Positions 12,101-25,500 of a stretch of 64,000 bases of DNA are shown piece by piece. Under the pieces are notes generated by a model. The model was not told where the DNA came from. It worked only from the letters and a program-made list of their open reading frames with translations, and made no database searches. The stretch's first letter is position 1; every line of letters starts with the position of its first letter. Origin of the DNA: Rostratula benghalensis (Eukaryota > Chordata > Aves > Charadriiformes > Rostratulidae); the NCBI GenBank assembly GCA_013399305.1, contig VXAI01000065.1, positions 3,952,092 to 4,016,091 on the forward strand, read 5' to 3'. Both the position numbers and the translations under genes were made by a program.

Positions 12101-15100
12101 GATGAGCATTTGGGCTGCTGATACTAGAACTGGGAAGTTTTCAGGTCCTTCTGATATTTAAGAGCTAGCAGTGCTTTGGAAGACATTGACAAAACAGAGG
12201 AAACCAAGCAAGATTGTTTCATATGGAAAAATATGAAATTGAAATGCTTTGTGGATGTGCCTTGGTTTTTAAAAACTTTCCTGTTTAATTCTTTCCAGTC
12301 CAAGACAGATTTTTGTGTAGAAGCTTTGAAATAGCTTTAAGAAGAAGGTCTGACTCTTGTCTATGTTTACTACATTGAACACATCTACATGCTGTAAACC
12401 TCTCTTTAGCCTTTTAGCCTTCCCTCTTTCATTTCTTCCAGAAAGTTTCATTATGAACCTGGTTGACACTTTTGAAGAAAGGGAATTGCAGTTATCTTAC
12501 TACTGCTTCCTCTCTTTCAGTATCAAACACACTGCACTTACAAATTCTCATCTGCACACATGAGTTGCCCACAAGATAGGCATGTCATTGTTGATTGTTG
12601 TGAGGGAAAGAAGGATGCCAGCACAGAGAATACTGGTCTGATCAGCAGAAAGTGCAGGCCTTAGAAGTCCACTAGTGTAGCCTAAATACAGCCGGGAGAA
12701 AAACATGCTCAGTCTCCTCTCCATTCTCACTTATTGCTCTACAAGGAGACTAAGGTTGTCATACCGACTAGACTGCGGATTGCCTCTTTTGATTTGCTTG
12801 ACTACCTGCAGCCCCCTACACCTGTTTAGTGGAAGCTGAACTAATCTATGGTGGCCTCTGCCTCCAGCCTTGTCCTGAAGTCCGAAGAAAGGGGAAGTCA
12901 AACTAGACAAGAGCAGCCACCAGTGTTTGGTGTGAGCAGATATTGGTGACAACTGTGGAGGTATTGCAAGGAGGGCTACATCCAGCCACCTTAAGCAACA
13001 CATGCAAGAGTCAATAGTGTTTGATGGTAGCTAGACACTATCAGTTCCTGTGCATTTTTAAGCACACGTGCTATTTTGGAGACACTCTGTGCCACATCTT
13101 TTCATATTCACAGCACTGAAGTTTAGAGAGTTGCCATAGGAAACATCTTATGTCATCGTACCTAGAGGTAAATGCCTGCAGTCGGCTCTCTTTGTCATCA
13201 ATCCTCAGAGAGGCAGAACTGCTGAGGCAACACAAAAAAACTGAAGCGTATTTTGAGGTGACGGTCTCTCTAAATATCAAATAATGTGTGAGCACAATGA
13301 TGTATACTGCAATGCCATCAGTTACAGACTCTCAGTATTGTAACCTCCACCTCCCTTGGCCACAGGTTAACCCTTGCCCACCAAGCCCAGTTTTTTCTGA
13401 GAGAAACTGCCTTCTCTGTGCAACAGCTGAACAGCGTCAGGCTGAGCTTGCTGCCAAAGGGGTTATGGAAAATAAAACTGATGAAGACACAGAAGGATTA
13501 CACTTGAGAGAAAAGGCTAAATGCCAGCAGCATGTGTGTACATCATTCCTGGCAGTGTGTGTTATTAGGTGGTCCCTGTAAATCCACTGATTTTATAACC
13601 GGGAATTTATTTATAAGGATCTGAAAACTAGGCCTGTAACTCCTTTTGAACATATATGCGTTAAGGAATGCTGCACTCAGCAATGAAACTTAACCTGAAG
13701 GTGGTTTTTGGATGCCAGTTGCAAGCCCTATAACTCTTCTGAAAGATTTAGATGCCTCCTTAAAAGCCAGTCATGGACCAGACTTTCGGCAGCACTGCTT
13801 TCCAGCTACAGCTCAGTTCAATAGGTTGACATGACTGCAGCATTTTGGATAGCATATGTTCTGTAAGAATACCTTTCTGGAAGAAATACCACATCTCTGC
13901 TTCCTCACAGCAACTCAGGTCCACATGACTTGCACACATATTCTTTTTAAGTGGCCTTATTTTGATTACAAAGCATGTTACAAAATCCAGAAACAATTTA
14001 AATACACAAACCAGCTACAAGCTGCGGGACACACGAGTTTGAAAATATGCAGTGAAGGTAATAAGGAGACTTCTTTAAAGCCCCAGCTGCAGTCACTCAC
14101 ACAGTGACCGCACTTGCTGCCCAAAAGCCACAGGTGTATATCGGGGGAGCTAGGGCGAAAGGATGTGAGTGGCAAGCTGGGTGTCCATAACACATTCACC
14201 CAATACATGTTCATGCATATCATACACATTCAGCTGTATTTTGAGAGATTTAATTAGGACAGTGTTTATTACTAAATTGTTATATGAAGGGCTATGATTG
14301 GGAAAGGAACAAGAAGGCTAAAGGGCAGATCTGAGAGATTTCTCCGTGTGTGCAAAGATAATAATTTTCTCAAAGAGCACTGTAATCAAATATACTTTTG
14401 TCTTTCAAATGGCTCAACCTAGCATTGCCATTTGCTAAATTGCTAAATTTGCTGAAGGGTGTTTTTTTTTTTGACTCAGTAAGCAAATACATTAAAAACA
14501 AGGATTCCCTGCAGAGGAAAGTTGAGATTTAGCTTGCAAAGTTTCACTTCCTATGCAAAAACTTGTCAATGAAGCACAAATCACAAAAAGCTGTGATCAT
14601 AGGAGGTGCTTCAGGTACACACTTGCACTTGGTAGGCTTCCCTTGGTGAGGAAAGCTGCCCTGCTGTCCTCTCCCCACCCTTCAGGCACTGCACACAAAA
14701 TACAGTCACTCTAAAAAGCCCAAGGTTTTGCTACACATAATGGGTGTTCCTCATCTGTTCAGATGACTTACTAGATAGTAATAAACAATGTGGCTGTGCC
14801 AGCCAGAGAAAAGCCCACTCTCGGAGGGTATTTTTAGATCCACCGCAACACTTTTGAACAGTCACACCCTCAGTTTCTTCCCCTCCACTTAAAGCTTTTA
14901 CTTTTGGGCCATGTGTTAGGAAACGTCTCAAGTTGCAGCTTTCCTCAACAATGTCAAGTGCTGACAAGTGAACAGCCACCCGAAGTGCTGCCTTGTATCA
15001 AAGGAGCCATCCAAAAGCTGTACTCCAAATGGCTACAGAGGAAGCATCCTGGTGCTAATTAAAAACACTTATTTAGGACAAGGAAAAGTAAACATTATCT

Positions 15101-15260
15101 AACATCCCTCTCCATCGTCTGCCAAAACATTCATTACTTGCTTCATTAGTTTTGCTTATTAGGCCCCCACTGTTGAGCAGTTACTATCATGTGGTCTGGT
15201 TATTGTTACAATATATATGCAAGTCACTTATTTTGCTAAGCAGACAGGGTGTTATTTTAA

Positions 15261-15280
15261 TTTTGTTTGTTTGTTTGTTT
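15261..15280. repeat. (GTTT)n short repeat
   Basis: Four GTTT units after TTTT, in AT-rich unique sequence. It is a short simple repeat with no further feature attached. Confidence 0.85.
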
Positions 15281-16059
15281 CAATCACACATCACATAAAC
15301 TACTGGGGGTTTTGTGAGTTTTTTCTTTATTGTCCGAAAAGACAGAGGTCTGTTGAGTGCCAGTTTTAACACCTAACCCTTTCTTGGCCTTACAGGGTGA
15401 AATATTAATTATAATGGCATCACTTACAATTTCCCAGTGTACACACACTCTACTTATTTACAGCTCAACATTACTTTCTCCAAAGTATTTACATTCTTCT
15501 GAATTAAAAAAAATAAAATAGCTAAAGAACAGACTCTCAGCCAAATAAATCAACTTAACTTCACTCACTCTCTTCTGTGTATTGACATCACTTCCACCAG
15601 CAGGAATCCAGCCTTCAAATGGTAAAAAAATGTCATTCTTCCCTTTCCCCATTATATTCCAAAAGCGAACAAATAAACCATTCTGCAACTGTAAGGTTAT
15701 CATTACAAAGGCACTTACAAGACTCACGCTGCTTACAAAACCTTTCCTTTCATTCTGCAAGAAAATCACAGTCTAGTCATTATTTATTATTATTTTTTAA
15801 ATAACGAAGTCAAGTTATGCAAAAGTTCATAAAAAATGTGACCAAAACAAAAGAGCAACAGCAGCAGCACTGGGGTGATAGAAATAAGCGGATTTGGACT
15901 TTCATTACAGCCTGGAAGAGAGTTTTGTATTGAATTCAGTCTTTAAAAAAAAAAAGAAAGTAAAAGAAAAAAGAAAACAAAAGGAGGGGGGAGAACAAGA
16001 AGAAAGGAAAACTGAACAAATGAGAGTTTTGTTGGTGGTGGTAGTTTAATGACTTCCCT

Positions 16060-16400
16060 TTTCGGTGCTCTTTGACTGCTTTCCAGTCGGTCCCCTCCTG
16101 GGCCCATTTCTGTGGCATGCTGGGCTTGGCCGGGTGCCAGGGTGACAATCAGCGCCTGAGCAGCCTCTTCAGCCAGAGATTATTCCTTGGGCTCCTTTGT
16201 TTCATTAGTGGGGAGGTGGGGGGCCACAGGGGTGATTTCTAAACTGAAACAGAATGTCCCGCTGGTGTCCCAGGCTGTGAAAGACTCCGTTTCATCGGCC
16301 GTGCCGCCAACGCGAGATGGCTTAAGTTAATCCAGTAAGACTAGGCTGCAGATTTCTCCTTTAGCTTTTTTTCCTTTAAGACTCAAAAAACCTCAGAGGG
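16060..16400. promoter_or_regulatory. CpG-dense G+C-rich patch, possible regulatory element
   Basis: Within an AT-rich gene desert this stretch is conspicuously richer in G+C and holds roughly a dozen CpG dinucleotides, with a cluster at about 16300-16316 (GGCCGTGCCGCCAACGCGAG). There is no recognisable exon, repeat or coiled repeat structure. Retained CpGs in noncoding DNA can mark an unmethylated regulatory element, but CpG content alone does not prove function. An alternative is a decayed fragment of an unrecognised transposon. Confidence 0.25.
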
Positions 16401-17659
16401 ATGCCGCCTTAACAGGCAGCTCTAGTGAGGCAGTTCCTCAGGATAATAAGCCAACTAGAAACTATCATGTTAAAACATGCATCTGAATATATCTATTATC
16501 CACAGACAGAGCTTTTTGAACTAGCTGTGATTCAGTCCCTCAGACAATTATATAAAATGCTCCATGCAAGTAAGTGATTATGCAGGTATGCAAAATCACA
16601 CAGAAACAAATTTTCATCAAATAGTTCTCAAATCAGATTTCTAATATTTCTAATGACTTGTGCAGTGAATGATATGTTAGCAGGTTAAAAATCACATAAT
16701 ATTTAGTTTATTAAAATTTAGTTCAGCATCTATTGTCTTTGAACAGTATCACCTCAAAAAAATAGTATGGTTATTATGCATAGACAGCAATTATCAAGTA
16801 TGTTTGTATTGTCCATATTTTCTATTAGAGAGAGCAAAGACCAGAGCACTGCGTTAGAAAATATTCTATACACAACAATGTCAAGCTGTTACATGTCTTT
16901 AGAGAAAGCTCTTCAAATAAACATTTTTCCTGTGTATCCTGCTGATATTAAAAATCTGATATAGGCAACAGCTATTTCAGGCCATCTCAAGTAAATTACT
17001 GCATCTCTCCTTATTATGAATAAAGTTTCTTTACTGTTGCCATCAGCAATTATTTGCAAACATAGTGTCATATTTTAGACTTGACTTCTGTTTACTGAGC
17101 TACATTATTATATGGGTAGTAGTAAAAGCTGACAAACTATAAAAGGTTCATCCCTTACAATCTGCCAGCCATTATCCAGTCCCTGAGGAGAGCGAGCGTC
17201 CTGTCCTGAACTATTCCAGACTCTCGCCCTGGGAGTAGCGGCAGGCTACAGGTTCAGTGTGCTTCTTCTACAGGCCACAGTAACCCCTTGGAAGTTTTGT
17301 GGTACTAACGACCATCACGCAGTTAGTCAGTTCCTGTTATGTGAAACTGCAAGTCCAACGTCCGAAAGAGCCATCAGCTTCTGAAGTAATATGGTACTTT
17401 TGCTGAAGACTAAAATCAATGACCACTGTCTTGTTTCCTCCATTGCCCAATGGTTTTCAAACTGGTTGCTAGAGGGAAGAGAAAAATGAATGCACAATTT
17501 ATATCCATACTTTGTGGAGATGATTGAAGAAAACTAACAACATGGATACATGTGGAATTCTCACAGGCTTAGTGAGTGGGCAGGCTTTGGCCAGTTCTGA
17601 AACACATTGCAGAACAACATAGTAGGCAGATCTTACTTTCTTGCTTGAAACCTTGCATG

Positions 17660-18526
17660 CGTTACACAGACACTAAGTTAGGTAGGAGTGTTGACCTATC
17701 TGAGGGTAGAAAGGCTTTGCAGAGGGATCTGGCCAGGCTGAATCAACAGGCCAAGGCCAATGGGATGAGATTCAACAAGGCCAAGTGTGAGGTCCTGAGC
17801 TTGGGTCACAACAACCACATGCAGTGCTACAGGCTTGGGGAAGAGTGGCTGGAGAGCTGCCTGGCAGAAAAGGACCTTGGGGTGTTGGTTGACTCTTGGC
17901 TGAACACGAGTCAGCAGTGTGCTCAGGTGGCCAAGAAGGCCAACAGCATCCTGGCCTGTATCAGGAACACCATGGTCAGTAGGACTCTGACCATGATCAT
18001 TCCCCTCTACTTGGCATTTGTGAGGCCCCATCTCGAGTCCTGTGTACCATTTTGGGCCCCTTACCACAAGAAAAGACACTGAGGTGCTGGAGAGTCACCA
18101 ATGAAGCTGGTGAGGGGTCTGGAGAACAAACCTTATGAGGAGAGTCTGAGGGAACTGGGGTTGTTTAGCCTAGATAAAAGGAGGCTGAGGAAAGGCCATA
18201 CTGCTCTCTGCAGCTACCTGAAAGGAGGTTGTAGAGACGTGAGAGTTGGTCTCTTCTCCCATGTAACAGGCAATAAGACAAGAAGAAATGGCCTCAAGTT
18301 GCAATAGGGGAGATTTAGATTGGATATTAGAAAAATTTTTTACACTGAGGAGTTATTAAGCGTTGGAACAGGCTGCCCAGGGAAGTGGTTGAGTCGCCAT
18401 TGCTGGCAGTGTTAAAAGATGGGCAGGGGCAGTGCTCAGTGATATGGTTTAGTGATGGTTTTTGTCAGCATTAGGTTGATGATCTGAAGGGTCCCTTCCA
18501 ACCTGGGCAATTCTATGGTATTGTAA
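17660..18526 (+). mobile_element. CR1 LINE 3' part, truncated within reverse transcriptase
   Basis: Homology begins at the reverse transcriptase catalytic box, of which only DTKL remains (17669-17680). It continues as the CR1 thumb/C-terminal region in one open frame to 18082, including [36 protein letters not shown] and RPHLESC. The 3' UTR follows with AGGCTGCCCAGGGAAGTGG and a GGGTCCCTTCCAACC motif, and ends at a decayed octamer near 18510-18526. Because the truncation falls exactly at the polymerase active site, the open frame could not encode an active enzyme. The sequence before 17660 is not CR1. Confidence 0.93.
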
Positions 18527-21500
18527 GGCTGTATGTTTCCTATGTACATACTTGGAGATGTGTTTCACAGTCACAGCTAGGTGCCAGACAGGAAAAAGAG
18601 CCTTCTAATAGCTATGAGTTTCTCCCGTCCACAGAATGGACTCACTGTGATTTGCAGACTCCTGCCTGCCCATGTGGTGCTGACTGTCCTGGATTTTCCT
18701 GCTTCACCACTAACACGACCGAAAATGTTGTTGACAAGAATAATTTTTTACTAAATGTACAGCTTACTGTGGTTGCCATAGAAACATTGTAAGACTGGGA
18801 TTTGGAAAAGAGAGTGGCAATACGGGCACAAATGACATGTGAGAGATGGCTCAAGAGGTGGCACCTGTATTATACCATAAGCTGTCCTTAGTGTGGGCTT
18901 GTTGGTCTCTGAAATCCAGACTGTCTTCCAAGGCAATTGAACAGCATCACACTTTATAACAAGGATCTCACACTGAACAGCTTGATGAAGAGAAAAACCA
19001 AACAGCATCAACATGAATATCTCTAAGTTTGAATCTCTCTGAGATTTTCTTATCGATTGCTAACAGGAAGGCCCCATGTACCTGCCAGACAGGTGCTGCA
19101 GGCTACCTACAGTTGGTTTTCAGACTGAGAGGTTTTCAGAATGAGGCAGCTTCCATCTTCCTTCTCATCTCTTTACTGTCTTATTTCCACATGCCATCAG
19201 TTACATTCTTCTGACCTCCATTAAACAGCTTGGAAACATAATTATATAAATACAATATAAATATGGTGATGAACACCACATAGAGCTGTGGCTACACTCA
19301 GAGCTGAGAAATAACTTGGATAACTTGTCTCTGTTCAGGGTTGTTCCCTATATCCCTGTGGGAAGGCACCATTTCAAACACTAGTATCTTACCAGTATTG
19401 CAAAAGGTCCCTACCATTCCTTCCCGTCTTCAGTGGGACTGTTCTTCAGTACAGTACTATTTTTCAGTACTGCTCATATATGCACAGATGTTTATATGAG
19501 CGTCAGTGTTAGTGGCCGGGTGAAACTGCATGCACAGAATACCTGAGTGAAAGCACACATGGAACCTTTGGTTTGAGCTGCACTGCCCACAAGGATGATA
19601 AGAAGTAAGCATGGTAGTCAGCTGTGCCCACCATTTGCCTGTAACAACTGATTGTACTATACAATAGGTAGGTACAACAGCTTTAAAAATCCATATGGAA
19701 ATGAGCTGTAAATTTCCCACATGCATTGGGATACTCTCTGGAGTTTCCCCTTATATGCGCATCAGTCATTTGGTGTGCATATGTCACGTAGTTCCTACTC
19801 TCTACAGCTTTCCAGGTGCTAGTATAGCTTTGCCTCCCTCCCTACCACCACTCAAACCAGGCATCCATTTCTCTGCAAGCCTTTACAGATAAGAAATAAT
19901 TCAGTTTAAATTAATGAGGAAGAAATCAGTTTCTATACACATATACCAACAAAGACACAGACATTGAAAATGTCTTTCTGTGCTGAGCACACTGACAATT
20001 CACCGTGGAAGACTGCATCACAGACTTATTCATTTCCTTATGATCAGCCAATTAAAAAAGATATTTCAAGTCTTAGACCCCAACAGCAGAAGAAAGAGAA
20101 GTCTATTGCATAATGGAATTTCTTTTGCAGGAATGTGATTATACACACAGAGAAAAATATTACGATCTGTTGGTGTGCAAAAAATTGCTCTGGCTACTAA
20201 AAAGGGAGCAGAAGTTACTGTGCAATTTAACTTCTTAGAGAAACTTCTGTGTGACTAATTGGGCTCAACAACAGATGGCTTAATTATGGGTGATGATATA
20301 CTGTGTATTTTTAAAGTCACTGTGATTCTGCCAGCTCAGAATTTGTTACCATGAATTGTATACATGTAGATGTGTATATCTGAAGATGACTGCAAACATA
20401 TTTTGCACCAGACGTGGTCTAAGGTGAGATACAGACCACTACAGTAAATGTTACTAGTGGTGTCTGATTTTGACTCTGCTGAAATCCAACCATGCCAGCT
20501 ATATAATCTGTAAGGATCTCCCCATCTCTTGGTACTTACTCCTCACTTGAAGTTGAGAAAACCTCTGGCAAACTCCATTTTCAGCTGACCTGATGCATCC
20601 TTTTATCAGTTAATCCTGTGATCCACTGATAGCAGTACCAAACCACAGTAAGAGTTCAGGGCTTCAAGCTCAGTTTCAGCATTGCAGCTGATTTCAAGGT
20701 ACCACACAGCTTGTGTTCAGTAAAGCTAGTGGGGTCGGTTTCCTACTTCAGATACCCCAGGGATCAGGTCTTACTGCGGTGTCCTGGCCTACTCGTGGCT
20801 GCCCTCACTTCTTTACAATGTCAGATAGCGGCAATAACGTCACATTACAGCCAACACAGCCTGCATGCCACTGCTAGTTTTTCATGGCTTTGTAGTGGGC
20901 TTTATAGACAACACTCACCCTGTGTATGAGACGGGACCGATGGAGAGAATGAAGAGGAAACGTGAGGTGTTATCAGCTCCCTTCTCTCTTTTGGGATCAG
21001 ATAAAACAACATTCAGTGCAGTGAACTGCATTGAATAAACTACTCTTACATCACAGGGAGAAAGGAGACTGTCTGACGGTGCTGTTCAGTGTGGTTTTCC
21101 ACAGGCTGGAGCAATTACTTTTACATTCTCACCTACAACTACAGAAAACAGTGGTACACATATCCCATTTTCCTGCCAGCAAGCAGGGAGTCTGCAATGT
21201 CTGAACCAGCTCCAAGTCAGCTATGTCTCAAATCACCACATATGCTCCCTTCAGGCTCCTAGCATCAAAGCTAAATGCACACATTTGAGGTTGAGGTGGA
21301 GGTCTTTGGGGTTTTTTTTAATTTATTTTTGATTCATATTCAGAACTCCTAGCATCTCCCAGTGATGGAGCAGAACTGCTGGCTACCTGTTGGCAGCTGC
21401 AGCAGGTCTTCCTTCAGCAGCCACTGCACTGTGTTGAAAAACAATCATGGAAACACAAATGCTGCTTTGAATACTTAGTAATGCTGAAAAGAAATACTGA

Positions 21501-22524
21501 GTATTACTCTGCTAAAGATGGGCAGAAGTCACAATCTATTTACCTTTTGTTTTCTAGACAAAATGCAGTGGAAAATATGCTTGCACTCAAATATGCAACA
21601 GCTTACAGTGATGGTAAGAATCTCTTTATTCTTCTATGATATTTTTTTTTCTTTCATTAAGATTTCTGTTCCCTTTTTTAGTTGGCAGCATCCCAATCAT
21701 CTACAATTGAAACATTGACACCACCATTTCTTTTTTTCCTATTTTTTGGCATTATTTTCCAGGCCTCTGTTTCTGCACAGCACTGTCTCTAAACATGCAC
21801 ACACATTATATTGACGATTTGTAGACCTTTCACTTCTCCCCAGGCTCTATAAAGAGAAACACCACACTTAACACCTTTTCTCAGCTGTGTCATTGCAAAG
21901 GCCGTGTATGTTGAATTCTGGTCAGCTGACCCCAACTAACTCCACTGGCTTAACAGCGCTGAGTGACTCATTAAAGTCATAAACAGATTTATAGAGACAC
22001 TATGTAACCACACTGGTTACAAAGGGTTTCATAAACCTTGTTACCTAAGACATGGCTCTGATTTTCTAGTAATATTATCTCTGACATTGCCATTTGAGAA
22101 AGCTCAGAAAACACCTTTTTAAATCACAGCTCCTATAAGCCTCAAAATGTGTTTCCATTGTATTTATTAATGCACAGATGGCATTAACCTACTTCCATAT
22201 TTCCTGTAGTCACTCACTACTTTCAAATGTGAATATATGAATTATACAACAATGTCTTATTATTCAGCCTTAACAGCCACAAAGCTTTTCCTTTCAACAA
22301 GCCTACTAGTCTATTCTGAAGGATCTTGCTAATGTTTTATTTCCCTCTTCTACTGTTGTGCAAGACTTCAGTTGCTGAACCAGGTATGATGGATAAGTAT
22401 TTTGTTTTCTCTCATAGGAAAAAATTAGCAATGAATGAACAAGAACACAGGGCACTTCTCCTAGACAGAGAGAAGCACATTCTTGTAGAACTGCTGCAAC
22501 TTTTCTCCACAGCCCGTGCCTTTT
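18527..22524. other. Intergenic sequence, no gene recognised
   Basis: Unique AT-rich DNA between two CR1 regions. Open frames are all below 90 codons (the longest 89 codons at 19457-19726, minus) and none has recognisable content. No RNA gene, LTR or tandem repeat stands out. Confidence 0.65.
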
Positions 22525-23153
22525 CATAGAATCGGAAAATGGTTTGGGTTGGAAAGGAAGTTTAAATATCATCTAGTCCAACCCCTCTGCTGTAAACAGG
22601 GACATCTTCAGCTAGATCAGGATTCTCAGAGCCCTGTCCAGCCTGACCTTGAATGTTTTCAGGGATGGGGCATCTACCACCTCTCTGGCAACCTATGTGT
22701 TTTACCACCACACTTGTAAAAAGAAGGTCTTCTTTATATCTAGTCTAAACGTACACTCTTTCCATTTAAGATCAACAGTTCCTGCTAGAAAGTTGCCCCC
22801 ACGTTTCTTATAAGCCTCATTTAAGTACTGAAAGTACAATAAGGTCTCCCCAGAGTCTCTCCAGGCTGAACAACCCCAAGTCTCTCTGCTTATCTTCATA
22901 GGAGAGGTGTTCCATCCCTCTGCTAGTTCTGATCCTCACAAAAAACCCATAGAGAAGGGTCCAAATTCTCCTCTGGACCCACTTCGACAGACTCATGTTC
23001 TTCCTGTGCTGAGGACTCCAAAGCTGGACACAGTACTCCAGTTAGACTCTCACCAAAATGAAGTACAGGAGCACAGTTGTCTCCCTGACCCACTGGTCAT
23101 GCTCTGTTTGATGCAGCCCAGGATACACTAGGCCTTCTGGGCTGTGAGACAGC
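22525..23153 (-). mobile_element. CR1 LINE, 3' half of an interrupted minus-strand copy
   Basis: Read on the minus strand this is the 3' end of a CR1. The tail lies at 22525 (CATAGAATC on the plus strand is the reverse complement of the octamer tail). The GACATCTTCAGCTAGATCAGG segment and the CAGCCTGACCTTGAATG segment are typical 3' UTR sequence in reverse. At its inner edge the ORF2 C-terminal sequence AAGGCC...CTGGGCTGCATC can be read in reverse at about 23110-23140. Homology stops abruptly near 23153, where a plus-strand CR1 begins. It resumes in the same orientation and at the matching element position at 24642, so the two pieces are one old element split by a later insertion. Confidence 0.9.
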
Positions 23154-24641
23154 TGGAGCTGGCAGATGTTATTGTGAAGTCACGCTTCAACTTTGAAAGG
23201 TCATGGAGAACAGGAGAGGCGCGTGAGGACTAGAGGAAAGCCAGTGTCACTACAGTCTTCAAAAAGGGCAAGAAGGAGGACCCAGGAAACTACAGGCCAG
23301 TCAATCTCACCTCCATGCCTGGAAGAGTGATGGAACAACTCATCTTCATCTTCTGGATGTTATCTCAAAGCATGTAGAGGAAAGGAAGGTTATCAGGAGT
23401 GGTCAACATGGATTCACCAATGGACCAATCCAGTAGCTGCCTATTGTGGCATGACTGGCTGGAGAGCAGTGGATAGTGTCTTCCTCAATTTCAGCAAGGC
23501 TTTTGACACTGTCTCCCATAATATACTCATAAGTAAGCTTATGAAGAGTGGGTTAGATGAGTGGACAGTGCAGTGGGTTGAGAACTGGCCAAATGGCAGG
23601 TCAGATGGTTATGATCAGTGACAGAGAGTCACAGTGATACAGTTGGAGGCCTTTAGTTAGTGGTCCTCCTCTGGGACTGGGTCTGGTCTTGTTCGACCGA
23701 TTCATAAACAACCTGGATGAGGGGACAGAATGTACCTTCAGCAAGTTTGGTAAGGATACACAGATGGAAGGAGTGGCTGACACACCAGAAGACTGTGCCA
23801 TCATACAGCAAGACCTGAACAGGCTGGATAGTTGGGCAGAGAGGAACCTAATGAAGTTCAACAAAGGAATGTGGGGTCCTGTACCTAGGGAGGAATAACC
23901 CCATACACCAATACACATTAGGGGTTGATCTGCTGGAAAGCAGCTCTGTGGAGAGGGACCTGGGAGTCCTGGTAGACAATAAGTTGACCACAAGCCAGCA
24001 ATGTGCCCTTGTGGCCAAGAAGCCAATGGCATCCTGGGGTACATTAAAGAGAGTGTGGCCAGCAGATTCAGGGAGCTTATCCTCACCCTCTATTCTGCCC
24101 CGGTGAGGCCACATTTGGAGTACTGTGTCCATTCTTGGCTCCCCAGTTCAAGAAGGACAGGGAACTAGATGATCTTTCAAGGTCCCTTCCAATCCCTGAT
24201 AGTCTGTGAACTACTCAAGAGGTTACAGCAAACAGCTACAAGATGATCAAAGGAAGGACTGGAGCACCTCTCTTTATGAGGAAAGGCTGTGAGACCTGGG
24301 TCTATTTAGCCTGGAGAAGAGAAGACAGAGAGCAGATCTCATCAATGTTTATAAAGGGAAGATGTCAAGAGGATGGGGCCAGACTCCAGTGGTCCCTAGT
24401 GACAGGACAGGAGGCAACAGGTACACGCTCAAACACAGGAAACCCTGTCTGAATATAAGGGAAAACTTTTTTCTTTGAGGGTGACAGAGCACTGGGACAG
24501 GCTGCTCAGAGCTGTTGTAGAATCTCCTTCTCCAGAGATATTAAAAACCCACCTGGATACATTCTAGGTGAAGCTGGTTTGACAGGGGGGCTGGACTAGG
24601 TAATCACTGAAGGTCCCTTCCAATACCTATCATTCTGTGAT
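23154..24641 (+). mobile_element. CR1 LINE inserted inside another CR1
   Basis: This plus-strand copy starts mid reverse transcriptase (the region before CCAGTCAATCTCACCTCC at about 23295), continues through the palm domain and 3' UTR, and ends with one ATTCTGTGATT unit at about 24632-24642. The catalytic box reads FGKD at 23746-23757 where active CR1 enzymes have FADD, so an essential Asp is lost; frames are also broken many times. Both flanks belong to one minus-strand CR1, which makes this copy younger than its host. The pentamer CAGCT occurs at 23150-23154 and at 24644-24648 and might be a short target duplication, but it could be chance. Confidence 0.9.
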
Positions 24642-25500
24642 TGCAGCTCACATCCAGCTGTACCCTCAAGTCCTTCTCAGGAGGACTGGTCTCAATCCAT
24701 TCATCCCCCAGCATGTACTGTGGGGTGTTCCTCCAACCCAAGACCTTGCACTTGACTGTGTTGAACCTCATGAGGTTCACACGGGCCCACTACTCAAGCT
24801 TGTCTAGGTCCCTCTGGATGGCGTCTAGTCCGTCAGGTGTGTCAACTTCACCACTCAGCTTGGTGTCATCTGCTAAATTGCTGAGGGTGCACTCAATCCC
24901 ACTGTCTGTCATTGATGAAGATGTTTAACAGTACAGTTCCCAGTATGGATGCCAAGGGATACCACTTGTCACTGATCTCAATCTGGATGTTGGGCTGCTA
25001 ACCACTATCCTCTGGATGTGACTATCCAAAAAATATTTTGTACACTGCACAGTCCAGTGAACAAATCAGCATCTCTCTGGTTTAGAGAGAAAGATATTGT
25101 GGGGTGCCATGGCAAAGACCTTATAGAAATCAAGATAGACAACATTTGTAGCTTTCTTTTGTCCATTAATGCAGTCACTTCATCACAGAACGCTACTATA
25201 TTGGTTAGGCAGGACTTGCCCTTGGTGAAGCCATGCTAGCTATCTTTACTCATCTTCTTGTGCTCCATGTGCCTTAGCATAGCTTTTAGGAGGATCTGTT
25301 CCATGATCTTCCCAGGCAAAGAGGCTGATGGTTTGCTAGTTCCCAGAGTCCTCCTTTCTACCCTTTTTGAAAATGTGTGCAATGTTTCCTTTTATCCACC
25401 TGATGGCCATGACTTTTCAAATATTATGGAGAATGGCTTGGCAACTGCATCAGCCAATTCACTCAGGACTCTGACATGCTTCTTGTCAGGTCAAGAGATC
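24642..25500 (-). mobile_element. CR1 LINE, 5' half of the interrupted minus-strand copy
   Basis: Read on the minus strand this is CR1 reverse transcriptase. From the 25.5 kb end it shows the AATTGGCTGATGCAGTTGCC region, then the palm region, a GCAGATGACACCAAGCTGAG catalytic-box segment (plus-strand position about 24855-24880), and the GAGGTTCAACACAGTCAAGTG segment. The Ala-Asp-Asp coding of the box is retained, but stops and frameshifts occur throughout. It ends at the coding position just before the one where the 23153 piece resumes. The 5' limit is vague: homology fades between about 25500 and 25555. Confidence 0.88.

Larger units (their letters stand above)
7547..17659. other. Intergenic sequence, no gene recognised
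   Basis: Ten kilobases of mainly AT-rich unique DNA with no transposon hallmark that I recognise. Notable points are a 24-base A-run at 9152-9175, a pyrimidine tract ending in CAG at 11701-11758 that resembles a splice acceptor (see findings), a short GTTT repeat at 15261-15280, an A-rich stretch at about 15940-15990, and a CpG-dense patch at about 16060-16400. Open frames are short, mostly paired on opposite strands, and match no protein family I know. A noncoding transcript or enhancers cannot be excluded. Confidence 0.65.

Noticed and set aside
17576..18082. 168-codon open frame considered as a possible gene
   Set aside because: From about residue 30 it is the C-terminal part of CR1 reverse transcriptase without its active site; it belongs to the transposon.
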